From Artocarpus heterophyllus (Eukaryota; Streptophyta; Magnoliopsida; Rosales; Moraceae): a stretch of 64,000 nt of DNA. The notes under the pieces were generated by a model that saw only the letters and a list, made by a program, of their open reading frames with translations, ran no database searches and was not told where the DNA came from. Numbering within the stretch: the stretch's first letter is position 1; every line of letters begins with the position of its first letter. The stretch lies in the NCBI GenBank assembly GCA_025403435.1, contig CM046345.1, forward strand, positions 13,211,930-13,275,929. Direction: 5' to 3'. Positions 23,052-34,573 of the stretch are shown here, one piece after another. The position numbers were made by a program, and so were the translations under genes.

Positions 23052-25343
23052 TGTGACACCCAAGTATTTCTATTACATTAAAAATGTAATAACTTAAGGA
23101 TTATTTTAAGCAAAATATGTGTCACAAGGAGTATTGTTTAATCTAATTTTTATGATAAAGTCCATAAAAGCAAAAACGAGATTTTTAAAAGTAAAAATTA
23201 TGCCATAGTCTTAAACGAGAAAGGAATAATATGAAAATAAACTAGAAAGTTTAATTGTTGCAAAATGTGTTGCAACAAATGCTAAGACAAATATACAGTT
23301 TAAGAAAAATACTATATAATAATATAAAAAATTGTACAGTATTAGAGTAATGTAGTGTAATGAAATACACTGATAAAGTTATGTAGCATGAAAATTACAA
23401 TGCAAAAGTAATACAATGTAGAAACTGGATTGTTTAAGGTTAAGCAATATAAAAATTAGACTGTGTAAAATTAAGCAGAATAGAAATTACATTATGTGGT
23501 GGATGTAATTAAGTATGGGAAGTTGTGAGACCTTATGAATTATATCGAAAGGAATATCGACAATATAGGAAAAATACTGTCAATATAAATTTGGACTGTG
23601 TAAAAATGTGTGACCCACCTAGGTGCTACCTTTAAGGTGGAAAAATGGCCACCACACCCCTTGTTGTGGTCCAATCCCACCATGCCAGGTTACCCTAACT
23701 TTTATCACCAAATGATGCTTAGTGGTGACTATTCATGCTAAGTCACCAAATTGGTGGAAAAATCTTACTTTTTATTCCTTAACCTTTATGAGACAAGGAC
23801 TAAAAAAATGTTCTATTTCCTTCCCAAAAAAGAGGCCCCTCCCATGGAATTTCCTCAAGAATTTTTCAATGCACAAGCCTCTAAATCATGTAAGGAAGCA
23901 ACAGTAAGTGAAGGGGATGAAGATTGAAGAGTTTTCAAGGTTTTAAGGGTTTGGAGGTGCTTACAAGTACCAAGGACGAACTAACATCTTGGAAAAGACA
24001 CAAAAGCCAACTAATGAAAGGAAAAGGAATGAGACACGAATGCTAGAGCTAAGTTCAAACCTCACCTACAGCATGAAGTAAATGATTTTCAAATGCCTAT
24101 ATATATGTTTGCAAATGTGTTTGCAATCGTTATGCAGGTTGCTTTTGAAGTATGTTTGTGTTTTTGTTAATATATAATGCTTTACAATTTAAGTTATAAG
24201 TTTAATGTTGCATTTGTTATGCAATAAGTTTTAGAGATCAAGTCATAGTTTGCATTATGATTGCATTTGATATGCTTAATATTTATATGCTAAAGATATA
24301 GCATTTGATATGCTCACTAAAGTTAAAAAGAAGGTAAAATAAAGATAAAAAGAAAATGTCATACTAACCTCCTTGATGTGAGGCACACAAGTAAAGTTAA
24401 AGTTATGACCACAGTATTCGATGGTCTTAAGTCTTCCACAAGGGAAGCAACATGTTTATGTTCTCATATTTAATGATGTTGGAATGAACACTAAAGTTTA
24501 CATGTTGAAAGTAAAAATAAGGAATGATCATACGATGTTGATAATTGAAAGTTTATAATTGAGCATAAATGGAACCATGCATTTTGATTTTGCTTATATT
24601 CCTTATTATGAAATGTTTATGTGTTATGAACAACATTCTGAGAAAAATTTTATGTTAAATGTTTATGAAAAACATTTTTATATTTAGAAGAAAAGGTGTA
24701 TGAAGGACGTTTTAAGAAAAACATTTAAGAAACATTCTAGAAAAAATATTTTAAGAGAAAGGCTTTTATTAGAAAAGCTTATAAAGCATGTTTTAATGAT
24801 TTGTAAGATTATGTTTGAACTTACTGAGCGAAAGCTCATTAAAAGTTCCTTCATGCTATACGTAGTCCTACGGTTGATTAGTAGGACCTGTTTGAAGAGC
24901 TTAATGTTGTGAAGGACAGATGCTAAGATTTATGTATAGATACCACTAGTATGTTTCCGCTGCTCCAAGAAAATGTTTTCCTCCTATTTGATATAGTGTT
25001 TCCAAAGTTCTAAGAAAATCAAAGTTTTAAGAAGTGTTTTCAAAGTTTTAAGATATATTTTACAAAATCTTTTCTATAATTATAAAGTTAAGTTTTAAAC
25101 TATGATTCAGTTAATGTTTCTTGTTAAGTTTTAAGAAACGATTTGAAATGGTTTTAAAATCAAATGTTGAGCAATGTCTCAACTTAAGTTGGAACAAAAG
25201 TCGCAACAGCTTTTAAGTATGTTAAAAGGAAAGGAAAAGAAAAAAAATTATTCAATATTTTTCTTACTAAATAAGTAAGATTAATGTTTAAAAAATGATG
25301 TCTAAGAAAATTAAAGGATGACCTAAAAAGGCAGGGTGTCATA
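23052..25343. mobile_element. Ty3/gypsy-type solo LTR nested in a copia LTR
   Basis: The 2292-bp insertion begins TGTGACACCCAAG and ends GGGTGTCATA, so the two ends are inverted copies. A 5-bp target duplication flanks it, and no pol-like ORF is inside. Long LTRs with TGTGACACCC/GGGTGTCACA ends are known from Ty3-type chromoviruses of the Tekay/Del group, so a solo LTR of that group is the best reading. Strand cannot be decided, and the ORFs at 23722 and 24700 are not credible genes. Confidence 0.75.
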
Positions 25344-25348
25344 AGAAG
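25344..25348 (+). repeat. Target-site duplication, right copy
   Basis: AGAAG, one base different from 23047-23051. Confidence 0.7.
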
Positions 25349-27078
25349 AGCCTCAACCAACTGGTCTTCTTTGCTATTCTCTATCCACGATCAGAGTGTG
25401 TGTGGGAACATGTTGTACAGCTCTTTCCTAGTGACTCTCCTTCCAACCAATTGAGAAGACTCAGTGCAAAGGTTCGTAATTGTGAACAAAAGCTCTCAAG
25501 GAGTTTCAGAGTATCTAACACTATAATACTCACTCTCAACTTCTCAACTAATCTAAATAACTGAGAAAACTCACTCCCTTTTTATAGAGGTCAAACCTAA
25601 GGTTGGTCATTATCATATAAGGCCTCAAAAATTTGAATTTGGATTAACTTCTGATAAAATCATGCCAAAAATGTATGATCAAATTATTGTTAGATCGTCA
25701 GGTTGAACTAATGGATCGACCTACCGAACTTGCTCTATCGGCAGGCCGAACTAACTAATCGACCTATCGAACTTACGATTCTTTGGATAGAGCCTCAGTT
25801 TTAATTCAAATACCCCAATAGAGAAGTTATCTAATTAAAACAGTTATATCTAGATAATCTCTAGGAAACTAAATGTTCACAATAATTCAACAAGTTTGTC
25901 TTGAATTAATTTACAAAAATTAATTCAACCGATAAACAGACATGAATTATCTATATTGAATTTCAGCCAATCTAATAATTTAACATAAGTCACCAATTTA
26001 TTGAAGCACGTCATATCATTACAGGATTTATTATAAGCTAACAAAGAGGACCGATGGACCTATATAGTTCAAGCTCCGATAATTATAAAATATAATATCC
26101 CAGATATATATTTTATAATTATCAACTCTAACACTACTCTACTAAAAACGTAGAGCTGCACTCTTGAACTATATAAGATTACAAAGCTCCAAATTAGCTA
26201 GGTGTTGATGACATATCATAATGCGTCGTATCCCTATAGGATATTCATAATTGCCTTAAGGATAAATTTCATCTTACCTACCCAATTATTTTTATCTTAC
26301 GTTCCATTAACCATTAGAAAATTTACCATCCAATGACAGTATACCATTCGGTTACACCTATGCATCCACATGGTTAAGTGCTCCATTTTTTCAATTACAA
26401 AATAACGCATAAAAGAGAATATCATTGACTCCACCAATGGAGCTATGGATTCTATATCTATAAATAACAAGCCTATGCTATCAAGAGTCATGTCTCCAAT
26501 GTACTAATATGCGCACCATCACAAAGTCAAGATATCATCCTTTGGTACATCAAAAGATATAAGTCAAAATAACGGGCTCATTAGTCATTTCATGATTAAG
26601 ATACAACACATATGATTGTCTAAAGTGAATTGATTTGCATAGATGAAATTATTAATCGAAATTAATTCCATTTTATGTTCTAATCCAATATATCATCACC
26701 TATGACAATATACCAATGTTTCTACTCACGAAGTCCAACTCTAATGGCCAACACAAACCATCTTCCATTAGGGATGTAGACAACAGAATAATCTTAGCAT
26801 GAATAAAGTGTCCAACTTTATTCCCTCAATTCTGGACCTTATGCTTTAGACCATCACCTTTAGAATCATGTCTTCTACATAATCTGTCCATCATATACTT
26901 GATACTCAAAGGTTTAGACCGTCAGTTTCAGACTTTTGTTTGCTTGTCATACATTCAACAAATATGAACATAAAAAGGACAATAAATAGTATATGAATAA
27001 TAAATAAATTCTTTATTGATACAATGTCTCCAAAAACATATTATAACATTTTACTCTTTAGAGCATACATATCTAACA

Positions 27079-28130
27079 TATGATTCATAACTACCTAATG
27101 AAAATACTCAGTGAGATCCCCCCGACTTAATATTGAAATCCGTTCAACTCTAAGTTTTCTCACAAAAACTCAAAATTCTCCTGCCAAAGAAATAAAAAAC
27201 AAATAAGACGCTCACAAAATAATCTCTCAATAATTCTAAGACTCTGGATGCATTGCAATCGAGATCTTCAAAAAGTTTATTGATTGGATTTTGTTGTCGA
27301 TTCTATTGTAACAAATATGGCAACAAATCCTCTAGGCTGAAACGAATCTGTTTACAATCAAGACTTGCAGAATTTATCAACACCCAACGTCAACCTACTT
27401 TTAATACTCTTGAAAACTACACGACATAAGTAAGTAGAGCAAAGAGACATCAAAAGAAATCGAGTAAGTTAAGTACTTGTACGATTTCTACTTGCCTTTA
27501 AAATACAAACATAAAGTCAATTAGTTTCCATATTGTTATTGCTAGACAATTCTACTAAATTGCTTCTTAATTTATTTCCTGCAAAACAAGTAAAGATAGC
27601 AATCAAGAAACTAAAGAATGGGAATCTTAATAATATGCATGATTCATTCAATTAATAAAACTTTCTGAAACCTGCACCACAATCAATTCAAAGTCAAATT
27701 CTTTAATTGACAAAATAATGCCAATACAAGATTCCTAACAAATTCAAACTCATTAATTACTGTAAAAAAATTTTTGTCAACAACCATCATATTTATATCA
27801 AACGACTGATAATAATAGTATATATTAGAAACATAATCATTAAAACCACACTTATATATATGCATATGTATGCATACATACAAGGGATCAATAGGATCAA
27901 TAAGCTTTATTTTGACCACACTAGCCTTTAATGTGTTCGTTTGTTTAACCAAAGGTGAAAGATGTAAAGGATCATAGCTCAATTCAACAATTTTTTGGTA
28001 AGTTCAACACATATTAGGCCTAGTTTATAATATAAAGTTGAAATATTTGTTACTGGATGAGTCGTTAGTCAAAATTTATTATAATGAAAAGGTCAATGAA
28101 GAAAATAGAACAAACTAAATAAGAGAATCA
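27079..28130. other. A/T-rich intergenic sequence, partly old repeat
   Basis: The first 500 bp may continue the LTR-like fragment cut at 13461. Beyond that I see nothing assignable; the 27683-27982 minus ORF has no family signature. Confidence 0.4.
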
Positions 28131-28735
28131 AAATTAATAAGATAAGTTAAAAAAGTTAATAAATAGGCCAAAACTCAATTAGTTGAATTACAAAAATGTC
28201 CCTAATTATATATTCCTCTATCTGCCCTTTTCCTACTTTCCTAAAAAAAAAATTTTTTGCACAAAAAAAAAAAAATTTGAGCTATTCATAGCATTCTCTC
28301 TCCTCCCCTCTTTCACCTATCTCTCCCTGCTTTTTGCCCCTCTCTCTTTGAAACCATGAGCAATAAACCACAACATTGGGCTCTAAGCAACGACGACGAT
28401 GAAGTTGATCACCACATGTGCTTGTTGATCACCGTTCAACTGGAGATACCACCAACAACAACGAGTCTCGTCGAAAACTGATCCCATCAAGAATATATTG
28501 ATGTTGGTTGGAGGAAGCTGCTGATCTACAAAGGGAAGGATTAAATCGGCTGAGATGGAAGAGAGAGGGGAGAGGAGGGTTTTCAAAAGAGAAAAGGGAT
28601 AGATAGAGAAGGAAGATGAGGAAAAAAAAAAGACAGAAATTTATTAGGAAGGTTAAAATTAGAAAATAAGGTGTTTAAAAACTTAAGAGGGCCTTTTTTT
28701 TAGTTATTGAAAATATGTTATTTACTTTCAAATGT
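28131..28735. mobile_element. Second GC-cored element with inverted ends
   Basis: The complement of the left arm (28131-28175) reads GGCCTATTTATTAACTTTTT and the right arm (about 28690 onward) GGCCTTTTTTTTTAGTTATT. Both arms resemble those of 11000-11630, although the GC-rich cores differ. The core (28330-28620) has coding-like composition with CAACGACGACGATGAAG, but the ORFs on the two strands are short. Probably a non-autonomous element of the same family. Confidence 0.45.
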
Positions 28736-30924
28736 TTTATAATTTGATTTGATTACTGTAATTTTCTGCATAAAAAATAGTTATTTATTTTGTATTATCT
28801 TTTCAAATATACTATTAATACTAGAAAAATAGAAATTTATCCTTTAAAAAAATAATAATAATAAATTTAGTAAACTATGGAGTAAATTGCTATGATGATG
28901 AAGAATAATAAATAAACACATTTTATTTTAATAAAAATATTTTAATCCATATAAATAATTTATTTTTATTTTCAATATTTTGTTCAACATTCATAATTTT
29001 TATATACCAAAGTTCTAAAAAAATATTATATATATATAATTACTTTAAATCAAGTGAATAAAATAATACGTCTAAGTAAAAGTTGAATCACTTTTAAAAA
29101 TCTGAAAGTAAATTTTTAATATACAAAAGTTTGCAATTTTAATGCAAACGTTTTTGGGAAAAAAAGCATGATCTTTTTTTTTTTTAATTTGTTGATAGAT
29201 TTAGAATCACAGTTCATCATTAAACATATTTTAGTAAATTTGAACGACAACAATTTTAGAATGGAAAGTCAAGAGGAATGCCCTTCACTAGAGACGCATA
29301 AAAAATTTATATTCTTTCTTAAGCACTATAACATTTTAGTCCACTTTTTTTCTATTAAATATCAGTTAAAAATAATCGAGTTCTAAGAGAATGACACAAA
29401 GTAAAATTAATTAAAGAAGCGAGTTAATAGGGAAAATTTATCCATTTTTGTTTTTATAATTTATTGAGCAGAAATTAGGTTTTATCAAACACCCAAAATT
29501 ATTGTGAACTCTTTAACAGTTCAAAAACAGGTCCAATAACAATGTCAAACATGCCCTAAGACTTGTAACATGTGAATACAGATAGTAGGGTTGTAATTAG
29601 GTTTAAAAAAAAACAAAAACATGTGAATGCATGATCAAGTATGTTCTTCTCGTCCAACAAAAACAATAGAACTAATATGATATTAGAGCATTATTATTTA
29701 TTGAGCATAGCTATTACATTAGTTATCAAAAGATTCACTAAAACTTCATGTTGAGACAAGAAAAAAAAAGTATAAATAATGTAGGAATCAGATTTCCTAT
29801 TCGTTTCGTTTATCTTAAAAGTCAACCTAGTAATAAGATAGTTTTTAATAATTATTTTCATATTTAAATAATGTAGAACTCTATTAAGATAATTTTTATA
29901 ATCTTTTACAGATAAAATAATAAACAAGACACCGTTAGTATGGAACATCATATTATAATATAAAGGATAAGTCCCATGATTTATATATGATCTTATAAAT
30001 AAGACCCATCTTTTATATTTTAGCTTAACATTAGTGGCATTCCAAGCATTCTTTTTTCCAATTTGATCTTGTGTTTTGTTTTTTTGATAGTTCGATCAAT
30101 TTATTTATGCGATAATTACAATATTTCTCCTATCACTAGACAACAAGAGATCAAATGTGTGTTCATTTCAACAGCAGGAAAAATGTGATCATTTCTTTAA
30201 CAATGTGAAGGATATAAAGATCCAACCGACAATTTCTTTTGGTGGGTGTGACACTTAAATGCACAAAGTTGGAGAGCTGAAGTTTATTAGTTCGCATGTA
30301 CGAATATAACTGTTCTAAGTGTGAACCCTGCACCGTTGGCCGTACGCAATTTGCCACATGATAGTGAAAAATAAGTCAAATATTAGATCTGATCATTAAT
30401 GTTATCAAACACAGTCAGTTTGTCAGACGTGTCTAAAATTAATGAATTAAACGTGGTTCTGATGCAAAAGGAAAAATGATTTTAATATCTTTAGACAAGG
30501 TAAGGAGAGTATCGTATGGGATAATCATACCACCATATACACCCGCGCCCCCAACACATATATATATCTACACATATACATATATATATATATATATATT
30601 TTTTTTTTTTTTACTTGAGAAAAAGTCAACAAGTTTTAAATTCCTTCGGGAATTAAAAAAACTCTAAAAATAATTAAAATATTTGTTTAAATATTTTAAA
30701 TTATACTTTTTTAATTTTTAACTCGTTATATTTAAAATAACAATTAATATATTGAGAAAGATAATTTTAAAATTATTTAAAAAAATATTAATTGTTTTAG
30801 ATACTTTGAGTATGAATTTATAAACACATAAAATATTTTAGGTATTTTAATAATAAAAAAATAAAAATAATATTTAGACAAAGTCCAAGAATGATTTGCA
30901 TCTTTTCCTTTAATTTGTTGATGA
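28736..30924. other. A/T-rich intergenic sequence
   Basis: No gene or RNA is recognised. A TA/CA microsatellite followed by a T run spans about 30555-30613. Confidence 0.5.
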
Positions 30925-32001
30925 TTTAGTTCATTTTTCAAGTAATACCGACCTTTAACTAGAATTTGGAATAGTAGCTGGTTTAATGTGATGCTTTATG
31001 ATTGTGTACTCCCCTTTGAACGACTTTCGATAATGTGTGTCCCTTCTTCTTCTTTTTTTTTTGTCCCGTTAAAAGTTACCTCATTTTTTTTTGGCTTACA
31101 TCTTTTCTCTCTCATCAACGCATGCTCTGCTAGAGTTATAACTTAAAGTGCAGCACCACCCCCTCTCCTTCTCGGCTAAAGCTCGGCCCAGCTCTTGGGC
31201 TGGCTGCCGGTCTTTGGCTCTCAGAGAGTGGGTGTATCTCACTAGGTTGCTGACGGGAAAGGGGGATTGGTGGAAATCAGGGAAAATGTCAGGCCGCTTC
31301 TGGAACACTAGCGGTTTGGCCGGGATCTGCTCTGGCGTCCTCTGGCCGACAACGTCAAGGTCAGAAGAGCTGAAGCCAATGGAAGACGGGCCAGGGGAAG
31401 GTCGCGTATGGTGTGAGGGAGCAGGGGCCGTGTCTCCCATGGTTCTCCCTTGGCGTGCGCGACTGTGGAGCGTGGGGAGGCTCAAAACTGGAGGCTGCAG
31501 GAGGAGGCGGAGCTGAGGGGGAAAGGGAGGCCATGCACGAGGGTCGGAAATGTTGGAAATTAATTTTTCTTGTGGGCCTATATATGTATTTAAATGTATT
31601 GTTTAATGCTATCTTAAGGTAAAGCCTAAATTAAAGTGATATAATTAAGATAAAATTGAAAGGCTTTTGGGTATTAATATAAAGTATAGGTCATTATTAT
31701 TAATAATATATGTGTAGATACCAATTTGTAATTTTTAGATTTTATGATGGGCCAAACTGAAAATACATTAAAATAACTAAAGTTATTTATTCTGGTTATG
31801 GTCCCCAATTTAAACGTATGTTTATTTTCTTCCTGTTTTCTCTAAAATCACATCTTCAAGAAAATCACAAGGAGTATGTATTAGATTGGAATGCAATAAC
31901 CCACAACAATCTAAGATCATGAATCAAGGTACGCTTCCGCAATTTAAAATTATTTCTCTCAATGATTTAACATGAATGATCTTGGTAGAATTCTAGTTTG
32001 T
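30925..32001 (+). repeat. Tandem duplication unit 1: GC-rich flank plus truncated LTR
   Basis: A 1.08-kb unit is repeated directly at 32002 onward, at about 98 percent by eye. It has about 620 bp of flank with a GC-rich core (31140-31550), then a copia LTR (31551-about 32001) lacking its last 17 or so bases. The break shows microhomology: TTTAGTTC occurs at both 30925 and 32002. The overlapping ORFs at 31096-31622 are present on both strands in both copies and look like non-coding GC-rich sequence. Confidence 0.85.
31551..32001 (+). repeat. Extra copia LTR, 3'-truncated
   Basis: Begins TGTTGGAAATTAATTTTTC like the LTRs at 32627 and 39019 but lacks the terminal CCAACA, running straight into the duplicated flank. 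It has no primer-binding site behind it, so it cannot be a working 5' LTR. Confidence 0.85.
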
Positions 32002-32626
32002 TTTAGTTCATTTTTCAAGTAATACCGACCTTTAACTAGAATTTGGAATAGTAGCTGGTTTAATGTGATGCTTTATGATTGTGTACTCCCCTTTGAACGA
32101 CTTTCGATAATGTGTGTCCCTTCTTTTTTTTTTTTTTGTCCCGTTAAAAGTTACCTCATTTTTTTTTTGGCTTACATCTTTTCTCTCTCATCAACGCATG
32201 CTCTGCTAGAGTTATAACTTAAAGTGCAACACCACCCCCTCTCCTTCTCGGCTAAAGCTCGGCCCAGCTCTTGGGCTGGCCGCCGGTCTTTGGCTCTCAG
32301 AGAGTGGGTGTATCTCACTAGGTTGCTGACGGGAAAGGGGGATTGGTGGAAATCAGGGAAAATGTCAGGCCGCTTCTGGAACGTTAGCGGTTTGGCCGAG
32401 ATCTGCTCTGGCGTCCTCTGGCCGACAACGTCAAGGTCAGAAGAGCTGAAGCCAATGGAAGACGGGCCAGGGGAAGGTCGCGTATGGTGTGAGGGAGCAG
32501 GGGCCGTGTCTCCCATGGTTCTCCCTTGGCGTGCGCGACTGTGGAGCGTGGGGAGGCTCAAAACTGGAGGCTGTAGGAGGAGGCGGAGCTGAGGGGGAAA
32601 GGGAGGCCATGCACGAGGGTCGAAAA
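32002..32626 (+). repeat. Tandem duplication unit 2, flank part
   Basis: Near-identical copy of 30925-31550, ending at the complete 5' LTR. Differences are single bases, for example GTGCAACACC here against GTGCAGCACC in unit 1, so the duplication is fairly recent. Confidence 0.85.
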
Positions 32627-33091
32627 TGTTGGAAATTAATTTTTCTTGTGGGCCTATATATGTATTTAAATGTATTGTTTAATACTATCTTAAGGTAAAG
32701 CCTAAATTAAAGTGATATAATTAAGATAAAGTTGAAAGGCTTTTGGGTATTAATATAAAGTATAGGTCATTATTATTAATAATATATGTGTAGATACCAA
32801 TTTGTAATTTTTAGATTTTATGATGGGCCAAACTGAAAATACATTAAAATAACTAAAGTTATTTATTCTGGTTATGGTCCCCAATTTAAACGTATGTTTA
32901 TTTTCTTCCTGTTTTCTCTAAAATCACATCTTCAAGAAAATCACAAGGAGTATGTATTAGACTGGAAGGCAATAACCCACAATAATCCAAGATCATGAAT
33001 CAAGGTACGCTTCCGCAATTTAGAATTGTTTCTCTCAATGATTTAACATGAATGATTTTGGTAAAATTTTGGTTTGATTTGGTTTCCAACA
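32627..33091 (+). repeat. 5' LTR of the plus-strand copia element
   Basis: 465 bp, TGTTGG to CCAACA, with inverted terminal hexamers. It drives transcription of the element in this family. It matches 39019-39482 closely. Confidence 0.9.
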
Positions 33092-33093
33092 AG

Positions 33094-33107
33094 TGGCATC
33101 AAAGCGG
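33094..33107 (+). promoter_or_regulatory. Primer-binding site
   Basis: TGGCATCAAAGCGG lies two bases after the LTR. It differs at two positions from TGGTATCAGAGC, the usual complement of initiator methionine tRNA. Confidence 0.8.
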
Positions 33108-33796
33108 TTTCATGTTCAACCATTGAGAAATATTTTCTCAAATTTTTTGGTTAAAATTTTCGGTTGAATAAGGTTATGGTTGTTTGGTTTTGTATTTGAA
33201 TGCAATTGTCTGCACACATGCTGAGCATGCTTGCCATTTATAATTATTGATTCATTGATGCATGCTTGGTATTTGTTGAATAATACGGAATATACAATTG
33301 TATAACCATTAATATATATGTGTATTTGACTTTTGACTGGATTATGGATTCAGTGCACGTGAGATTATTTTCTTTCTGGGTTCATTCTTTTGAATCGTGT
33401 ATTTCGTTAAAAACAACCAAGTCACCCGTAGCGATTACCGACGGCAATCTCACTGCCACCGGCAAGGAAAACGAGCCGCAACCTTCAGCCGACGCCAGAA
33501 TGGAAGAGGCACAGTCTCTAGCCTCGGCGAAGGAGTGGAAACGGCCGCCAAAAGTGGCTGCTCAGTCGGCCCTACTGAGTTTCGCCTAAGGGAGAAAGGC
33601 GGCTGTTTTTTGGGTTTCACCGGCGACTTACTGTTCCGCCGCCGGCGCCGGTGCCCTTTGGGTGCGACCGTGACTTCCCGCCAACGAGGAGAGCCTCGGC
33701 TGCCCGACAAAGTACACTGCCAACCGCCTGGCAACGATACCCTAGGGGTCGCGACCCCTAGGCGTGAGGATGATTCTAGGCTTTGGCCCATAACTT

Positions 33797-33835
33797 CAAC
33801 TGGTTGCACGGGCCAAAGAGGCCCGTGACCAGTTG
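33797..33835 (+). promoter_or_regulatory. Strong stem-loop in the copia leader
   Basis: CAACTGGTTGCACGGGCC and GGCCCGTGACCAGTTG pair with a two-base bulge around the loop AAAGA. Position in the RNA leader suggests a structural or packaging role by analogy with other retroelements; this is inference. Confidence 0.55.
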
Positions 33836-33958
33836 GACACCCAGGGCCTCAACCCCTAGGTGACCCGAGAATTAAAAAAAAAAACAGTAGAGGGGGGGGC
33901 CTGGAAATGGATCCAGGTTGGGTTAACCTGACCCGGTCCACAACCCAACCCGGTCCCC

Positions 33959-34026
33959 TTTGACCCGGTCAACGGTCAACGGTCAACTTTGACAATTGAC
34001 TTTGATCTAGTTGACTTTTTGACTTT
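33959..34026. promoter_or_regulatory. Cluster of W-box cores
   Basis: About eight TTGAC or GTCAA cores occur in 68 bp, several as TTGACC or GGTCAA. W-boxes are the binding site of WRKY transcription factors. Whether this cluster acts on the element is not shown by sequence. Confidence 0.5.
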
Positions 34027-34573
34027 GTTTAAATTTTTATTTTTTTTGGGTCAATTTTAGATGCAACTTTAAAATTCAAATTGTGTTTTTAGATAATTAA
34101 TATTAACAAATTAATTAATTGAACCAATAAGCTGCCAAAGTAGCATCTTTTGTGGATGTTAATTAATTTGTGATATTAAGATGGTTGTATGAATTTAATT
34201 CATGCGAATATTAATAGGCCCAAAGGAAGCTTAATATTTGGCCGAATTAAATTCATACCTGTGGCGATAAATATGTAACAATTATATAGTTATTTTTGGC
34301 ATATAAATAATAAGTAGATCCAAAGATTAGCTTATTATTTGATATGATTTATTGTTAATATTTGATCACTACACCAAGAATACCAATTACAAGTTAATAT
34401 TTCTGTCCAAAGACTAAATATTAATGTTGTTACAGGTTTCTTGTGATGGGATTAATCATTGTTTGAATTTTATTGGTTGTTTTATGTGAACTCTTATGTG
34501 AATATGTGATTTTGTTTTTTGTTCAGCTGTACCATCATCTTCCTCGATATCTGCAAATGTTAATTCCATTCCT

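Larger units (their letters stand above)
13462..27078 (-). mobile_element. Ty1/copia retrotransposon with 1.9-kb LTRs, degenerate, twice invaded
   Basis: Read on the minus strand: 5' LTR (27078 to 22891, interrupted), primer-binding site, gag, protease, integrase, reverse transcriptase, RNase H, polypurine tract, 3' LTR (15387 to 13462). The gene order with integrase before reverse transcriptase is that of copia. All coding parts carry stops and frameshifts, so it cannot be autonomous. A plus-oriented solo LTR of the same family (17933-19902) splits integrase, and a Ty3-type solo LTR (23052-25343) splits the 5' LTR. Flanking bases CATCA and TATGA match at only 3 of 5, so the target duplication is eroded or the ends are slightly off. 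Confidence 0.88.
22891..27078 (-). repeat. 5' LTR of the minus-strand copia element, interrupted
   Basis: Two parts (22891-23051 and 25344-27078, about 1.9 kb together) align with 13462-15387. On the minus strand it starts TGTTAGATATGTATGC and ends CCAATA. The 2292-bp insertion at 23052-25343 lies between them. Confidence 0.85.
33108..34573 (+). other. Copia leader with GC-rich island
   Basis: About 1.5 kb between primer-binding site and gag. The part at 33420-33960 is GC-rich with overlapping ORFs on both strands (33397-33828 plus, 33450-33809 minus) that show no family. It includes a perfect 22-bp palindrome (33741-33762), a strong stem-loop (33797-33835) and a cluster of TTGAC cores (33959-34026). 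A T-rich stretch ending in CAG at about 34525 looks like a splice acceptor, so the gag message may be spliced; not shown. Confidence 0.6.

Noticed and set aside
31096..32698. Overlapping 69-129-codon ORFs on both strands in the duplicated GC-rich flank
   Set aside because: They appear on both strands of the same GC-rich DNA, have no family motif, and are duplicated only because the DNA is. GC richness lowers stop-codon frequency.
33397..33828. 143-codon plus ORF and 119-codon minus ORF in the copia leader
   Set aside because: Both strands are open at the same place, there is no recognisable domain, and the position is the untranslated leader of the element.
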